The notes: generated from the letters alone by a model not told the origin. 64,000 nt of DNA from Bacillus sp. SA1-12 (GCF_000981385.1 NZ_LATZ01000010.1:62001-126000), one strand, 5' to 3'; shown: positions 1-8,741, counted from the stretch's first letter. Numbers and translations: made by a program.

Positions 1-1
1 A

Positions 2-613
2 GCTTCATGCTTAAGAAGATTAGGAAATCCAGGCGGATGGTTTTCAGACAAAGAAAGATCCGGCGGGGGGCCGCTTATTGATCTAGGTGTTCACGTTATC
101 GATATTTGTTGGTATTTAATGGGGAAACCAAAGGTAAAAACAATATCCGGCAATACATATTCTAAGCTGGGGAACCGAGCAAATGTTCAAAATCTATCAT
201 TCTATAAAGCTGCAGATTATGATCCAGATAAAAACTCGGTTGAAGACTTGGCGAATGCATTGATTCGTTTCGAAAATGGTGCTTCCTTAATGGTTGATGT
301 AAGTTTTACCCTTCACGCTAAAAAAGATGAAATTGCTGTCAAGCTATATGGAGATAAGGGCGGAGTGGAGATCGAGCCCGAACTATCCATTATTACGGAA
401 AAGTATAATACGATTCTAAATGCTACCCCGCAAGTAGATTCGTTAACATTCGATTTTGTTCAAGGGTTCCAAAATGAGATTAACCATTTTGTCCTAAGCT
501 GTCTTGGTGAAACTGAAACATTAAGTCCAGTAGAAGATGGTGTCGAGATGATGAAAATTTTATGCGGGATTTATGAGTCTAGTCAAAAAGGCACTGAAAT
601 CAGCTTTGACTAA
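2..613 (+). CDS. Gfo/Idh/MocA-family oxidoreductase, C-terminal part (5' end outside window)
   Basis: The reading frame is open from the window edge, so the gene is truncated by the window rather than broken. The visible 203 residues hold the substrate-side half of a Gfo/Idh/MocA dehydrogenase. The family hallmark GGGPLIDLGVHVIDICWYL carries the conserved D-x-G-x-H-x-x-D helix, and an alpha/beta C-terminal domain follows. The N-terminal Rossmann fold and the EKP motif are missing because they lie upstream. Family members are NAD(P)-dependent sugar or inositol dehydrogenases, but substrate cannot be read from this half. It ends just before a hairpin element with an oligo-T run. A second family member lies at 28136-29416. 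Confidence 0.85.
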   Translation, partial: ASCLRRLGNPGGWFSDKERSGGGPLIDLGVHVIDICWYLMGKPKVKTISGNTYSKLGNRANVQNLSFYKAADYDPDKNSVEDLANALIRFENGASLMVDVSFTLHAKKDEIAVKLYGDKGGVEIEPELSIITEKYNTILNATPQVDSLTFDFVQGFQNEINHFVLSCLGETETLSPVEDGVEMMKILCGIYESSQKGTEISFD

Positions 614-630
614 CTTTTAGAAAATTTGAA

Positions 631-748
631 GAGGATGTTCAAAACCAAAGGGTAAGACCCTCTAACACAATATAGAATCTAAATCTCTATAAACTTTATG
701 TTTGTAGGAGTGAACGGACCCTTTTGAGCCATCCTCTTTTTTTTTTTT
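631..748 (+). repeat. Dispersed inverted-repeat element, copy 1, acting as likely terminator
   Basis: Outer arms GAGGATG (631-637) and CATCCTC (730-736) pair. Next inside them TTCAAAA pairs with TTTTGA. A run of about twelve T follows the right arm, as in an intrinsic terminator. The centre carries the family core (CCTCTAACACAATATA...). The element separates the oxidoreductase from the acetyltransferase gene, whose ribosome site begins right after the T run. Confidence 0.7.
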
Positions 749-759
749 AGGAGCCAATG

Positions 760-1281
760 ATGAATAAAGGATTAGAAATAAAAAGATTTGATACCATAGA
801 GTATGTGCATGAAGTCAAAAGTGAATTTTCCAATCGAGGGATGGAAAGAACTGACACTTATTTTGAAAGATGCTTCAACGAAAATATCATTGGTGAAAGG
901 GTAACGTTATTGGCCTACTATCAAGGCAATTTAGCTGGGTGCGGTCATTTAATTAACACATCAAGTTATCCTTTCTTCCTTGAAAACAGGATTCCAGAGA
1001 TTAATGATCTAAACGTTTTCCCTGAATACAGAAGAAGAGGAATTGCGGGAAACTTATTAGACGAGTTTGAGAGAATTGCCTCTGAAACTCATGAAATCAT
1101 TGGAATTGGAGTAGGATTATACAAGGATTATGGAAGTGCTCAAAGGCTGTATTGCAAAAAGCAATATATTCCTGATGGAAATGGAGTATTTTATCAAAAT
1201 GAGCAAGTGAAACCTGGAAATACTGTACCAGTAGATGATGAATTGGTGTTATTTTTTACGAAACAGCTATCTAAAGGCTAA
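760..1281 (+). CDS. GNAT-family N-acetyltransferase
   Basis: A 173-residue single-domain protein. The acetyl-CoA pyrophosphate-binding motif A is visible as VFPEYRRRGIAGNLLDEF (R-R-x-G-x-A pattern), followed by a helix and the motif B region ending in a tyrosine-rich strand. GNAT enzymes transfer acetyl from acetyl-CoA to amines, but the acceptor is unknown. Two ATG codons occur in tandem at 757 and 760. The AGGAG at 749-753 is 3 nt from the first and 6 nt from the second, which favours 760. It is probably monocistronic, with an inverted-repeat element on each side. Confidence 0.85.
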   Translation: MNKGLEIKRFDTIEYVHEVKSEFSNRGMERTDTYFERCFNENIIGERVTLLAYYQGNLAGCGHLINTSSYPFFLENRIPEINDLNVFPEYRRRGIAGNLLDEFERIASETHEIIGIGVGLYKDYGSAQRLYCKKQYIPDGNGVFYQNEQVKPGNTVPVDDELVLFFTKQLSKG

Positions 1282-1312
1282 AAATTTATCTTTCAATTTT
1301 TAGTAATTAAAC

Positions 1313-1396
1313 AGGGTCAGACCCCTCCAACAAACAAGAATATATGGATTCTACCTATTTAAGATCCAATATATTGTGTTCGAGGGGTCTGACCCT
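1313..1396. repeat. Dispersed inverted-repeat element, copy 2 (perfect 15-bp arms)
   Basis: AGGGTCAGACCCCTC (1313-1327) is the exact reverse complement of GAGGGGTCTGACCCT (1382-1396). Inside, AATATATGGAT pairs with ATCCAATATATT. The element lies between convergent genes and could terminate both. The core CCAACAAACA...AAGATCC matches copy 3. Confidence 0.75.
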
Positions 1397-1433
1397 TTAA
1401 TCTTAAAACATCCTTCTTTTCTAAGCCGCGTAC

Positions 1434-2441
1434 CTATTTCTTTAATAATAGATACATAAAATATGGTGCACCAATTAAAGCGACCATTATTCCTGCTGGA
1501 ATCCCGTCAGGTTCAATCACATTGCGGCCAATTGTATCTGCTAGTAATAACAGCCATCCTCCTATTAGAATGGCAACCGGGATAAACAGTTGATTCCTTG
1601 GCCCAACTAAAGCCTTTGCGATATGCGGCGCCAAAAGACCAATAAATGCGATTCCCCCTGTGACAGAAACAGCTGATGCGGCAAGGGCAACGGCAGTTAA
1701 AAGCAGGGTAATGCGTTCCTTTTCAATGGAAACTCCAACACCGATTGCTACAGGCTCACTTAAGGTTAGCAGATTCAAGCGATTGGCTTTATAGATCGTA
1801 AAAGGTATCAGAATGACCAGCCAGGGGAGTATAGCTAAAATAAATGGCCAGTCTGTTCCCCATATACTTCCGGCTAACCATTGAGCAATAAAGTCAACCT
1901 TTGTCCGTTCTGCAGATGAAATCAGGACGATCATCACCCCAGAGAGCGCCATGGAAAATCCGACTCCAATTAACACTAATCTTACCGGCTGCAGGCCGGT
2001 TGTTCGATTGTAAGAAGAAACATAGATTAAGCATGCAGTTACTAACGCACCGAAAAAAGCGACAATCGGGAGCAAATAAACAAATGAACCTGCCTCGATA
2101 GGGAAAAACAAAAAGAAAATAGCAATTGCCACACCAGCACCTGAATTAATCCCAATAATCCCGGGATCGGCCAAATCATTGCGGGTGATTCCTTGTAAAA
2201 TGGCTCCGGATAAGGCAAGTGCCATCCCTGCCAATAAAGTAATCAAAATTCGCGGCAAACGTACTGAAAATAAGACAAATTCCTCTTTAAAGGTGCCTTG
2301 GCCGAGGAGTGTTGGCAATAATCTGTCATACGATAGCGATGCATAGCCTAATCCCGTCCCAATGACGATCGTTAAGAGAATGAGTGCAAATAAAACACAT
2401 AAAATGAAACGTTGTTTTTTTAGTAAGGCTGGTTGGATCAT
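1434..2441 (-). CDS. FecCD-family iron-siderophore ABC permease (second subunit)
   Basis: A 335-residue polytopic protein of the BtuC/FecCD family, which forms half of the membrane channel for ferric siderophores. The usual length and about nine or ten hydrophobic segments are present. Family signatures are visible as GMALALSGAILQGITRNDLADPGIIGINSGAG near residues 73-105 and GGIAFIGLLAPHIAK near 262, the loop that contacts the ATPase. Its ATG overlaps the stop of the preceding permease in an ATGA arrangement, so the two are translationally coupled and probably form the FhuB/FhuG-like heterodimer. A GGAGG lies about 11 nt upstream. It is the last gene of the four-gene operon. Confidence 0.9.
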   Translation of the reverse strand: MIQPALLKKQRFILCVLFALILLTIVIGTGLGYASLSYDRLLPTLLGQGTFKEEFVLFSVRLPRILITLLAGMALALSGAILQGITRNDLADPGIIGINSGAGVAIAIFFLFFPIEAGSFVYLLPIVAFFGALVTACLIYVSSYNRTTGLQPVRLVLIGVGFSMALSGVMIVLISSAERTKVDFIAQWLAGSIWGTDWPFILAILPWLVILIPFTIYKANRLNLLTLSEPVAIGVGVSIEKERITLLLTAVALAASAVSVTGGIAFIGLLAPHIAKALVGPRNQLFIPVAILIGGWLLLLADTIGRNVIEPDGIPAGIMVALIGAPYFMYLLLKK

Positions 2442-3442
2442 GAGAAAGTTTTGCCTCCTTTATGCACGATCAATAAGAAGAAAGGTAAGCCCATCATTGC
2501 AACAATAGCTGCAACAGGTGTTTCAAATGGAGCATTGATCGTCCGGCCTAATGTATCAGCAAATAGCATAAAGGTTGCACCAATGATCGCTGAAGTTGGG
2601 ATAATATAACGGTAATCTGTTCCAACTATGGCTCGAACGATATGGGGAACCATTAACCCAATGAACGCCATATTTCCGACAAGCGACACAGCTGCACCGG
2701 CTAATAAAATGATGACAATAAAAAGAATGGATTTAATATAGACGATCTTTTGACCTAAGCCAACAGCAACCTCTTCACTTAAACTAAGAATGGTCAGTTG
2801 TCTTGAAAAGAATAGGGAAATCAAAATGCCAACGACGATAAATGGGATGATCACATAAAGCTGGCTCCATGAAGTCCCGATTAATCCTCCAGATGTCCAC
2901 ATGGAGACATCCTTGGAGATTTTGAAATAAATTCCAATTCCCTCTGCTATGGCATAGAGGAAGGCAGAAACAGCTGCACCAGCTAACACGATGCGCAGCG
3001 GAGAAAAGCCGCCTTTTTTCATGGCGCCAATACCGAAGACCATAAATGTTCCAACGGCAGCTCCAATAAAACATGCAATCATAATACCGTAGTAATTAAC
3101 AGTAGGGAAAAAGGCAAGGGTTATAGCAAGTGCCGCATTAGCCCCAGCAGTCAGTCCAAGTAAGCCAGGATCTGCGAGCGGATTCCTGGTAAGTCCCTGC
3201 ATAATCGCTCCGGAAACGGAGAGTGCGGCGCCGACAAAAATGGCAGCAATTTCACGTGGCAAACGAATTTCACGAAGAATGGATATGCTGTCACTTTTTA
3301 CAGTCGAAGTGACTGCGAGCCATACATCCTTGATGGTTGTGTCTGCAGCCCCAAAAACCATGGACGCAATAAATATACCTATAAATACAATAAGGCAAGC
3401 AATCAATTTAAATATAAACGGGAGTTTATTTAGTTTAGTCAT
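2438..3442 (-). CDS. FecCD-family iron-siderophore ABC permease (first subunit)
   Basis: A 334-residue membrane protein, paralogous to the next gene in the operon, with the same signatures: GAALSVSGAIMQGLTRNPLA-type helix and GNMAFIGLMVPHIVRA coupling loop. It pairs with the downstream subunit to form the channel of a siderophore importer. A GTG precedes the ATG directly; I take the ATG at 3442, although the ribosome site (GATGAGAG) is weak. It is separated from the binding-protein gene by an inverted-repeat element at 3488-3594, unlike the tight coupling with the downstream permease. This may lower permease output relative to the binding protein. Confidence 0.9.
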   Translation of the reverse strand: MTKLNKLPFIFKLIACLIVFIGIFIASMVFGAADTTIKDVWLAVTSTVKSDSISILREIRLPREIAAIFVGAALSVSGAIMQGLTRNPLADPGLLGLTAGANAALAITLAFFPTVNYYGIMIACFIGAAVGTFMVFGIGAMKKGGFSPLRIVLAGAAVSAFLYAIAEGIGIYFKISKDVSMWTSGGLIGTSWSQLYVIIPFIVVGILISLFFSRQLTILSLSEEVAVGLGQKIVYIKSILFIVIILLAGAAVSLVGNMAFIGLMVPHIVRAIVGTDYRYIIPTSAIIGATFMLFADTLGRTINAPFETPVAAIVAMMGLPFFLLIVHKGGKTFS

Positions 3443-3487
3443 CACAGTCTCTCATCTTTTCTTTTATATAGTAGGATAAAAGGAAAA

Positions 3488-3594
3488 GAGGCTGTCTCTA
3501 ATAGACCTTACCCTCCAACAAACACAATATACGGAACTTTTACTAGTTTAAGATCCTATAAAGTTTGCTGAGGGGTTCGCTTTGAGACAGCCTC
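3488..3594. repeat. Dispersed inverted-repeat element, copy 3, inside the iron operon
   Basis: Perfect 11-bp outer arms GAGGCTGTCTC (3488-3498) and GAGACAGCCTC (3584-3594). Read along the operon (minus strand) the second arm is followed by a short T-rich stretch, so it resembles a leaky terminator. The core CCCTCCAACAAACACAATATA...AAGATCCTATA is shared with copies 2, 4 and 7. It sits between the binding-protein gene and the permease pair. Confidence 0.75.
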
Positions 3595-3605
3595 CTGAAA
3601 AAATA

Positions 3606-4532
3606 TTATTTGCCTAGAAAGCTATTAATGAAGAAGTCAAGTTGGTAATCTAATGTAAGTGGATCATTAAAATAGAATTCTTTTGCATTAACTTCAAATA
3701 CTTGATTGTTCTTAACAGCTGGAATGTTTTTATAAGTCTCTGTTTCTTGGAATGAATTATCCGTGTCTGCATCCTTGCTAAGGATAACGTAATCACCGGC
3801 AAATTCAGGCAATACTTCTAGAGATAAAGCATACCATCCATCTTTTAACGCCATTTCTTTTACTTTTTCAGGCATTGCCAATTTCATTTCCTGGTAAAGG
3901 ATTTCAGTTCCGCGTCCCCAATTATCTCCATAAACATATAATTGCTTATCCCAGTTTTCAATAACAGAAACGGTTGTATCTTCACCGATTTTTGCTTTGA
4001 TTTCTTGACCAGCCTCTTGTGCACGCTTCTTAAAATCATCGATCCAAGCTTGTGCTTCTTCTTCCTTGTTTAATAGTTTACCAATTTCTAAGTGTTGTGT
4101 TAAATAATCAACTTTTCCATATGTGAATGTGACAGTAGGTGCGATTTCACTTAATTTATCAACATTTTTTATATTAGATAAACCTATGATTAAATCTGGT
4201 TCTAATTCAATAATTTTTTCTAAACTTTCATCTGTTACAACTTCAGCATCTTTTAATTTTTCTTCAAAATGAGGATTCGCTTTAGACCATGAGTCAACCC
4301 CAACAAGATTTACATCTAAAGCCATGACGTTTCCTGCAAAGGATGAAAGAACGACTACACGCTGCGGATCAGCAGGTACTTCAATCGGTCCATTTTCAGA
4401 TTGATAGGTGATTGTTTCCGATTTTTTCTCTTCTGGTGCTGAACTGCCTTCTTTTTCGGCTGAGTTGTTGCCGCAGGCACTAATAATTAACAGCAAGAGT
4501 AGTGTAAGAGGAATCAGTAGTTGTTTCTTCAT
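3606..4532 (-). CDS. Siderophore ABC transporter substrate-binding lipoprotein (FhuD-like)
   Basis: A 308-residue lipoprotein. The signal peptide ends in the lipobox IISAC (Cys20), followed by an acidic, low-complexity linker, so the protein is anchored outside the membrane. The type III binding-protein fold is indicated by VPADPQRVVVLSSF, the LEPDLIIGLSN segment and a long connecting helix. The pattern VYGDNWGRGTEILYQEM and the closing FYFNDPLTLDYQLDFF resemble B. subtilis FhuD-type (hydroxamate) receptors, but the siderophore class is an inference. AAAGGAGAA precedes the ATG. The start lies inside the 3' end of the ATPase gene (53-nt overlap). Confidence 0.88.
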   Translation of the reverse strand: MKKQLLIPLTLLLLLIISACGNNSAEKEGSSAPEEKKSETITYQSENGPIEVPADPQRVVVLSSFAGNVMALDVNLVGVDSWSKANPHFEEKLKDAEVVTDESLEKIIELEPDLIIGLSNIKNVDKLSEIAPTVTFTYGKVDYLTQHLEIGKLLNKEEEAQAWIDDFKKRAQEAGQEIKAKIGEDTTVSVIENWDKQLYVYGDNWGRGTEILYQEMKLAMPEKVKEMALKDGWYALSLEVLPEFAGDYVILSKDADTDNSFQETETYKNIPAVKNNQVFEVNAKEFYFNDPLTLDYQLDFFINSFLGK

Positions 4533-5328
4533 TATTGTGTTCTCCTTTTAGTAAGTTGTATGTTATACACATTGGTTTATTTGTTCGCGGGTCACGCCCA
4601 ATTTGAGCATCTATTTGGAAAACCTGCTTTAGTACCTCATGAGTCATGACTTCCTCGCAATCGCCAGCTTTGACAATTTCACCATCTCTTAACGCGATGA
4701 TATAGTCTGCAAACCGGGCCGCTTGATTTAAATCATGCAGAACCATGATAATCGTACGTTCCTGCTCGATATTAAGCTTTTGTAAAAGCTCAAGGACCTC
4801 TAGTTGATGAGCCATATCCAAATAGGTTGTTGGTTCATCAAGGAAGATAATCTCTGTCTCCTGTGCAAGGGCCATAGCAATCCATACTCTTTGGCGCTGT
4901 CCTCCTGATAATGCATCAACCGGACGGAACTTAAAATCCTTTGTCCCAGTTACTTCCAGTGCCCAGTCAATCACTTCATAATCCTTTTTCGTTAACCTGC
5001 CGAATCCTTTTTGATAAGGAAAGCGGCCATAGGATACTAGTTCGCCAACCGTTAATCCGCTTGTACTTTCAGGTGTTTGCGGAAGAATCGCCATCTTTTT
5101 GGCAAGTATTTTCGTATTCTCTTTTGATATATTTTCTCCATCTAAAATAATTGTTCCGGATTGATGTGGAATAATACGAGTGATTGCTTTTAACAGGGTA
5201 GATTTCCCGCAGCCATTAGAACCAATTATGGTTGTGATCTTTTTATCTGGAATTTCTACGCTGAGATCATTCACAATTAGACGTTCACCATACCCAATTT
5301 TTACGTTTTTTGTATATAGGCGAACCAT
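4480..5328 (-). CDS. Siderophore ABC transporter ATP-binding protein (FhuC/FecE-like)
   Basis: The nucleotide-binding subunit of the iron importer, with Walker A GSNGCGKSTLL, signature LSGGQRQRVWIAMALAQ, Walker B EIIFLDEPTTYLD and the switch His in VLHDLNQAARFADYI. The start at 5328 is set by GGAGG 7 nt upstream. The frame continues upstream of this, but that part is not homologous to the family. The family's usual C-terminal DPRTNKPMCITY is present but is followed by about 20 extra residues translated out of frame over the signal-peptide region of the binding protein. First gene of the operon, driven by the Fur-box promoter at 5375-5435. Confidence 0.9.
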   Translation of the reverse strand: MVRLYTKNVKIGYGERLIVNDLSVEIPDKKITTIIGSNGCGKSTLLKAITRIIPHQSGTIILDGENISKENTKILAKKMAILPQTPESTSGLTVGELVSYGRFPYQKGFGRLTKKDYEVIDWALEVTGTKDFKFRPVDALSGGQRQRVWIAMALAQETEIIFLDEPTTYLDMAHQLEVLELLQKLNIEQERTIIMVLHDLNQAARFADYIIALRDGEIVKAGDCEEVMTHEVLKQVFQIDAQIGRDPRTNKPMCITYNLLKGEHNNEETTTDSSYTTLAVNY

Positions 5329-5374
5329 TATGTAACCTCCATTTATTTTGAATAGTAAGAAAAAGGAAGATAAA

Positions 5375-5389
5375 TGATAATGATTATCA
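5375..5389. promoter_or_regulatory. Fur box for the siderophore importer operon
   Basis: TGATAATGATTATCA is an exact match to the Bacillus 7-1-7 Fur consensus (TGATAAT-N-ATTATCA). It lies just downstream of the predicted transcription start of the leftward promoter, an ideal position for iron-dependent repression. Confidence 0.9.
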
Positions 5390-5406
5390 AAATCGATCCT
5401 GTCATT

Positions 5407-5435
5407 ACTATAAATTGAACTTTTTCTATTGTCAA
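5407..5435 (-). promoter_or_regulatory. Sigma-A type promoter of the siderophore operon
   Basis: On the minus strand TTGACA (complement of 5430-5435) and TATAGT (complement of 5407-5412) are separated by exactly 17 bp. The Fur box at 5375-5389 follows. Confidence 0.8.
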
Positions 5436-5446
5436 CCTGATTTTTA

Positions 5447-5475
5447 TTGTCAAAGGAGAAAAGACGGAGTATATT
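5447..5475 (+). promoter_or_regulatory. Sigma-A type promoter of the ferredoxin-NADP reductase-like gene
   Basis: TTGTCA (5447-5452), a 17-bp spacer and TATATT (5470-5475) on the plus strand, immediately followed by the second Fur box. Confidence 0.7.
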
Positions 5476-5479
5476 TAAA

Positions 5480-5494
5480 TGAGAATGATAATCA
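5480..5494. promoter_or_regulatory. Fur box for the divergent flavoprotein gene
   Basis: TGAGAATGATAATCA matches the 7-1-7 Fur consensus at 12 of 14 half-site positions. It overlaps the expected start of transcription of the gene at 5528, so this flavoprotein should be iron-repressed together with the importer. Confidence 0.8.
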
Positions 5495-5527
5495 ATTATA
5501 ATTGGTTGCCAGAGGAGTGAGCAGATC

Positions 5528-6577
5528 GTGAATGAACATGAATTATTTGATGTTACCATCATTGGAGGAGGGCCAGCGGGGCTTTACTCAGCTTTTTACA
5601 GTGGACTGAGAGAAATGAAAACGAAGTTAATCGAATACCAACCGCAATTAGGCGGAAAAATCCATGTCTATCCGGAAAAAATGATTTGGGATGTTGGAGG
5701 TCAAACTCCAATTCTAGGTGAGAAGTTAATTGAACAGCTTGTCAAGCAAGGACTAACGTTTAACCCAACAGTTGTTTTAAATGAAAAGGTAGAATCGATT
5801 GACCGCAATGAGGAAGGCATGTTCGTGTTACATACTGCTTCTGGTCAAAAGCATTTAACAAAAACAGTGATTGTTGCTGTTGGAGGCGGGATCTTGAACC
5901 CTCAAAAGCTTGAAATTGAAGGAGCGGAGAAATTTGAAGTAACAAATTTGCATTATACAGTAAAATCCTTAAAGCGTTTCAAGGACAAAACGGTGATTAT
6001 TTCCGGGGGAGGAAATTCTGCGATTGATTGGGCAAATGAATTGGAGCCGATCGCTAAAAAGGTTTATCTTGTCTATCGCAAAGGAACTTTGACAGGTCAT
6101 GAGGCACAGGCAACACAGCTAATGAATAGTTCTGCAGATTGTCTCTTTCATACATCTATTTCAAAATTAATCGCTTGTGATGATCATGATGTGATTGAAC
6201 GAATTGAATTACGAAACCATGAAACAGGCGAGGTTTCTTATTTGGCCATTGATGAAGTCATCATTAATCACGGGTATGAACGGGATGCAACATTGCTCAC
6301 AAATAGTGAAGTGAATATTTCCTTGGCGGACCAATACTATATTGCAGGAAATGCTGTGAGTGAATCTTCAGTTGAAGGAATTTACGCTGCAGGTGATATC
6401 CTCAAGCATGATGGGAAATTGAATCTAATTGCAGGTGCTTTTCAAGATGCTGCTAACGCTGTAAATAAAGCAAAGCAATTTATTCAGCCGGATGCAGCAA
6501 AAGTCGGAATGGTTTCTTCTCATAATGAAGTTTTTAAACAACGTAATCGGGAAATCGTGAAGGAAATGATGAAATAA
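5528..6577 (+). CDS. Ferredoxin--NADP reductase type 2-like flavoprotein (YcgT/YumC family)
   Basis: A 349-residue thioredoxin-reductase-fold oxidoreductase without the redox-active CxxC, as in the type 2 ferredoxin/flavodoxin-NADP reductases of Bacillus. The FAD-binding motif is VTIIGGGPAGLYSAFYSG near residue 9, then YPEKMIWDVGG, the NAD(P)-binding ISGGGNSAIDWA near 158, and the second FAD signature GIYAAGDI near 280. The GTG start is 10 nt after AGAGGAG. Its divergent placement from the siderophore importer, with its own Fur box, suggests a role in reductive release of iron from imported ferric chelates. That role is inferred from context. A hairpin follows at 6583-6630. Confidence 0.85.
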   Translation: MNEHELFDVTIIGGGPAGLYSAFYSGLREMKTKLIEYQPQLGGKIHVYPEKMIWDVGGQTPILGEKLIEQLVKQGLTFNPTVVLNEKVESIDRNEEGMFVLHTASGQKHLTKTVIVAVGGGILNPQKLEIEGAEKFEVTNLHYTVKSLKRFKDKTVIISGGGNSAIDWANELEPIAKKVYLVYRKGTLTGHEAQATQLMNSSADCLFHTSISKLIACDDHDVIERIELRNHETGEVSYLAIDEVIINHGYERDATLLTNSEVNISLADQYYIAGNAVSESSVEGIYAAGDILKHDGKLNLIAGAFQDAANAVNKAKQFIQPDAAKVGMVSSHNEVFKQRNREIVKEMMK

Positions 6578-6582
6578 GTACA

Positions 6583-6630
6583 AAACAGGGCAGTTTTAGG
6601 GAATGGCAATTCTCTAGGACTGCCCTGTTT
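6583..6630 (+). terminator. Hairpin after the flavoprotein gene
   Basis: Arms AAACAGGGCAGT (6583-6594) and ACTGCCCTGTTT (6619-6630) are perfect 12-mers with a 24-nt loop. Only a short T stretch follows, so termination strength is uncertain. Confidence 0.6.
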
Positions 6631-6640
6631 GGCTTCACTA

Positions 6641-6669
6641 TTGACAATAAAAGAAGAATGTGGTATCAA
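6641..6669 (+). promoter_or_regulatory. htpG promoter
   Basis: TTGACA (6641-6646), a 17-bp spacer and TATCAA (6664-6669) place the transcript start near 6676, just before the CIRCE element. Confidence 0.7.
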
Positions 6670-6682
6670 AAATAAGTAGAGA

Positions 6683-6709
6683 TTAGCACTCTCGTCATTA
6701 GAGTGCTAA
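6683..6709. promoter_or_regulatory. CIRCE element (HrcA operator) upstream of htpG
   Basis: TTAGCACTC-N9-GAGTGCTAA is a perfect match to the CIRCE inverted repeat bound by the heat-shock repressor HrcA. It lies directly downstream of the -10 box, as at groESL and hrcA-dnaK operons. Confidence 0.95.
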
Positions 6710-6772
6710 TTTATCGTTACATAAATACATGGTTAAATTTACGTTGTTTTCATTTAGAAAGGGGAGACTGTA

Positions 6773-8650
6773 ATGGCTAAGAAGGAATTCAAAGCAGAAT
6801 CTAAAAGACTATTAGAAATGATGATTAACTCGATTTATTCACAGCGTGAGGTATTTTTAAGGGAGTTAATTTCAAATGCAAGTGATGCGATTGATAAAAT
6901 CTATTATAAGGCTTTAACAGATGATACATTAACCTTTGTTAAAGATAGTTACTATATTAAAGTATCTGCAGACAAGGAAAATAGAACGTTAACCATCATA
7001 GATACTGGGATTGGAATGACCAAGGAAGAGCTTGAGGCGAATCTTGGAACGATTGCCAAAAGCGGCTCTTTAGCATTTAAAAATGAAAATGAATTAAAAG
7101 ATGGCCATGATATCATTGGGCAATTCGGAGTTGGTTTTTATGCCGCCTTTATGGTAGCTGACGTTGTAACAGTTATTAGTAAGGCGCTAGGCAGTGAAGA
7201 AGCTTATATGTGGGAATCTACCGGAGCTGATGGCTACACAATTACACCACATGAAAAAGCTGCTGTCGGAACGGAAATTATTTTGAAGATCAAAGAGAAC
7301 ACAGAAGATGAAAACTATGATGAGTTCTTACAGGAATATCGTTTAAAATCGATTATTAAAAAATATTCTGACTTTATTCGCTACCCTATTAAAATGGATG
7401 TTTCCGGACAAAGACCGAAAGAAGACAGCGAAAATGAATTAGAAGAGTACCAAGAAGAGCAAACAATCAACAGCATGGTTCCGATTTGGAGAAAAAATAA
7501 AAGTGAACTGACTGATGAGGATTATGAGAAGTTTTACACAGAGAAGCATTACGGGTTCGATAAACCGCTAAAACATATCCATGTTAGTGTTGATGGGACA
7601 ATAAGATATAATGCGATTTTGTATATTCCGGAAAAGATGCCATTTGATTATTACTCAAAGGAATATGAAAAAGGCTTAGAGCTTTATTCAAATGGTGTAC
7701 TAATCATGAACAAATGTGCTGATCTGCTTCCTGATTACTTTAGCTTTGTAAAAGGAATGGTTGACTCTGAGGATCTTTCTCTTAATATTTCAAGGGAAAT
7801 GCTGCAACATGATCGCCAATTAAAGCTTATTGCAAAGAACATTAACAAGAAGATCAAAAATGAATTGCAAAGTTTATTGAAAAATGAAAGAGAAAAGTAT
7901 GAAGAGTTTTATAAATCCTTTGGCAGACAGTTAAAATACGGTGTATACAGTGATTTTGGAAGCAATAAAGAAGTTTTACAGGATTTGTTGATGTTCTATT
8001 CATCAAAAGAGAAGAAAATGGTTACTTTAGATGAATATGTATCAAGAATGCCTGAGGATCAAAAGTATATTTACTACGCTTCAGGTGAATCAATTGAAAG
8101 AATTGAAAAGCTGCCGCAAACAGAACTCGTTTCAGATAAGGGATATGAAATTTTATTCTTTACAGAAGATATCGATGAATTCGCAATCAAAATGATCATG
8201 AATTACAAAGAGAAGCAATTCAAATCTGTTTCAAGCGGTGACTTAGGAATAGAAGCAGATGAGAAAGAAAACAACCAATCGAATGATCATGAGAACAAAG
8301 AACTCTTTGACTATATGAAATCCATTCTATCTGAAAAAGTAAAAGATGTCAGAGCATCTAAGCGTTTAAAGACTCATCCAGTTTGCTTATCAACAGAAGG
8401 GGAAGTTACCATTGAAATGGAAAAAATCCTCAATGCCATGCCTGATAACCAAAATATTAAAGCGGAAAAAGTTCTAGAGATAAATGTAAATCACGATGTA
8501 TTCAATTCATTAAAAGATGCATATGAAACAGATAAAGAGAAGGTAAACCTATATACGAATCTCTTGTACAATCAAGCTCTTTTAATTGAAGGATTGCCTA
8601 TTATTGATCCAGTTGAGTTTACAAACGATATATGCAAAGTAATGGTGTAA
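6773..8650 (+). CDS. htpG: Molecular chaperone HtpG (bacterial Hsp90)
   Basis: 625 residues, the normal length for Bacillus HtpG. The GHKL ATPase N-domain is evident from [25 protein letters not shown] and the lid and glycine-rich [13 protein letters not shown]. The middle domain contains [14 protein letters not shown], where the arginine contacts ATP gamma-phosphate, and the C-terminal dimerisation domain follows. It acts in the cytosol as a dimeric ATP-dependent chaperone. Start ATG after AAAGGGGAG. It appears monocistronic with a promoter and perfect CIRCE upstream and a strong terminator downstream. In B. subtilis htpG is not HrcA-controlled, so the regulation here differs. Confidence 0.97.
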   Translation: MAKKEFKAESKRLLEMMINSIYSQREVFLRELISNASDAIDKIYYKALTDDTLTFVKDSYYIKVSADKENRTLTIIDTGIGMTKEELEANLGTIAKSGSLAFKNENELKDGHDIIGQFGVGFYAAFMVADVVTVISKALGSEEAYMWESTGADGYTITPHEKAAVGTEIILKIKENTEDENYDEFLQEYRLKSIIKKYSDFIRYPIKMDVSGQRPKEDSENELEEYQEEQTINSMVPIWRKNKSELTDEDYEKFYTEKHYGFDKPLKHIHVSVDGTIRYNAILYIPEKMPFDYYSKEYEKGLELYSNGVLIMNKCADLLPDYFSFVKGMVDSEDLSLNISREMLQHDRQLKLIAKNINKKIKNELQSLLKNEREKYEEFYKSFGRQLKYGVYSDFGSNKEVLQDLLMFYSSKEKKMVTLDEYVSRMPEDQKYIYYASGESIERIEKLPQTELVSDKGYEILFFTEDIDEFAIKMIMNYKEKQFKSVSSGDLGIEADEKENNQSNDHENKELFDYMKSILSEKVKDVRASKRLKTHPVCLSTEGEVTIEMEKILNAMPDNQNIKAEKVLEINVNHDVFNSLKDAYETDKEKVNLYTNLLYNQALLIEGLPIIDPVEFTNDICKVMV

Positions 8651-8653
8651 ACT

Positions 8654-8705
8654 AAAACCCATCAGCCTTGGCTTTATTTAAAGCTTTAGGCTGGTGGGTT
8701 TTTTA
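8654..8705 (+). terminator. htpG terminator
   Basis: A 15-bp stem AAAACCCATCAGCCT/AGGCTGGTGGGTTTT (one G-U pair) followed by more T, an intrinsic terminator. Confidence 0.85.
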
Positions 8706-8741
8706 TATAAGCATATCTCAAAATATCATATGGCGTCGCTT

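Noticed and set aside
4480..5562. Longer ATPase frame beginning upstream of 5328
   Set aside because: The extra N-terminal residues run through the promoter and Fur box, lack family homology, and a GGAGG fits the 5328 start.
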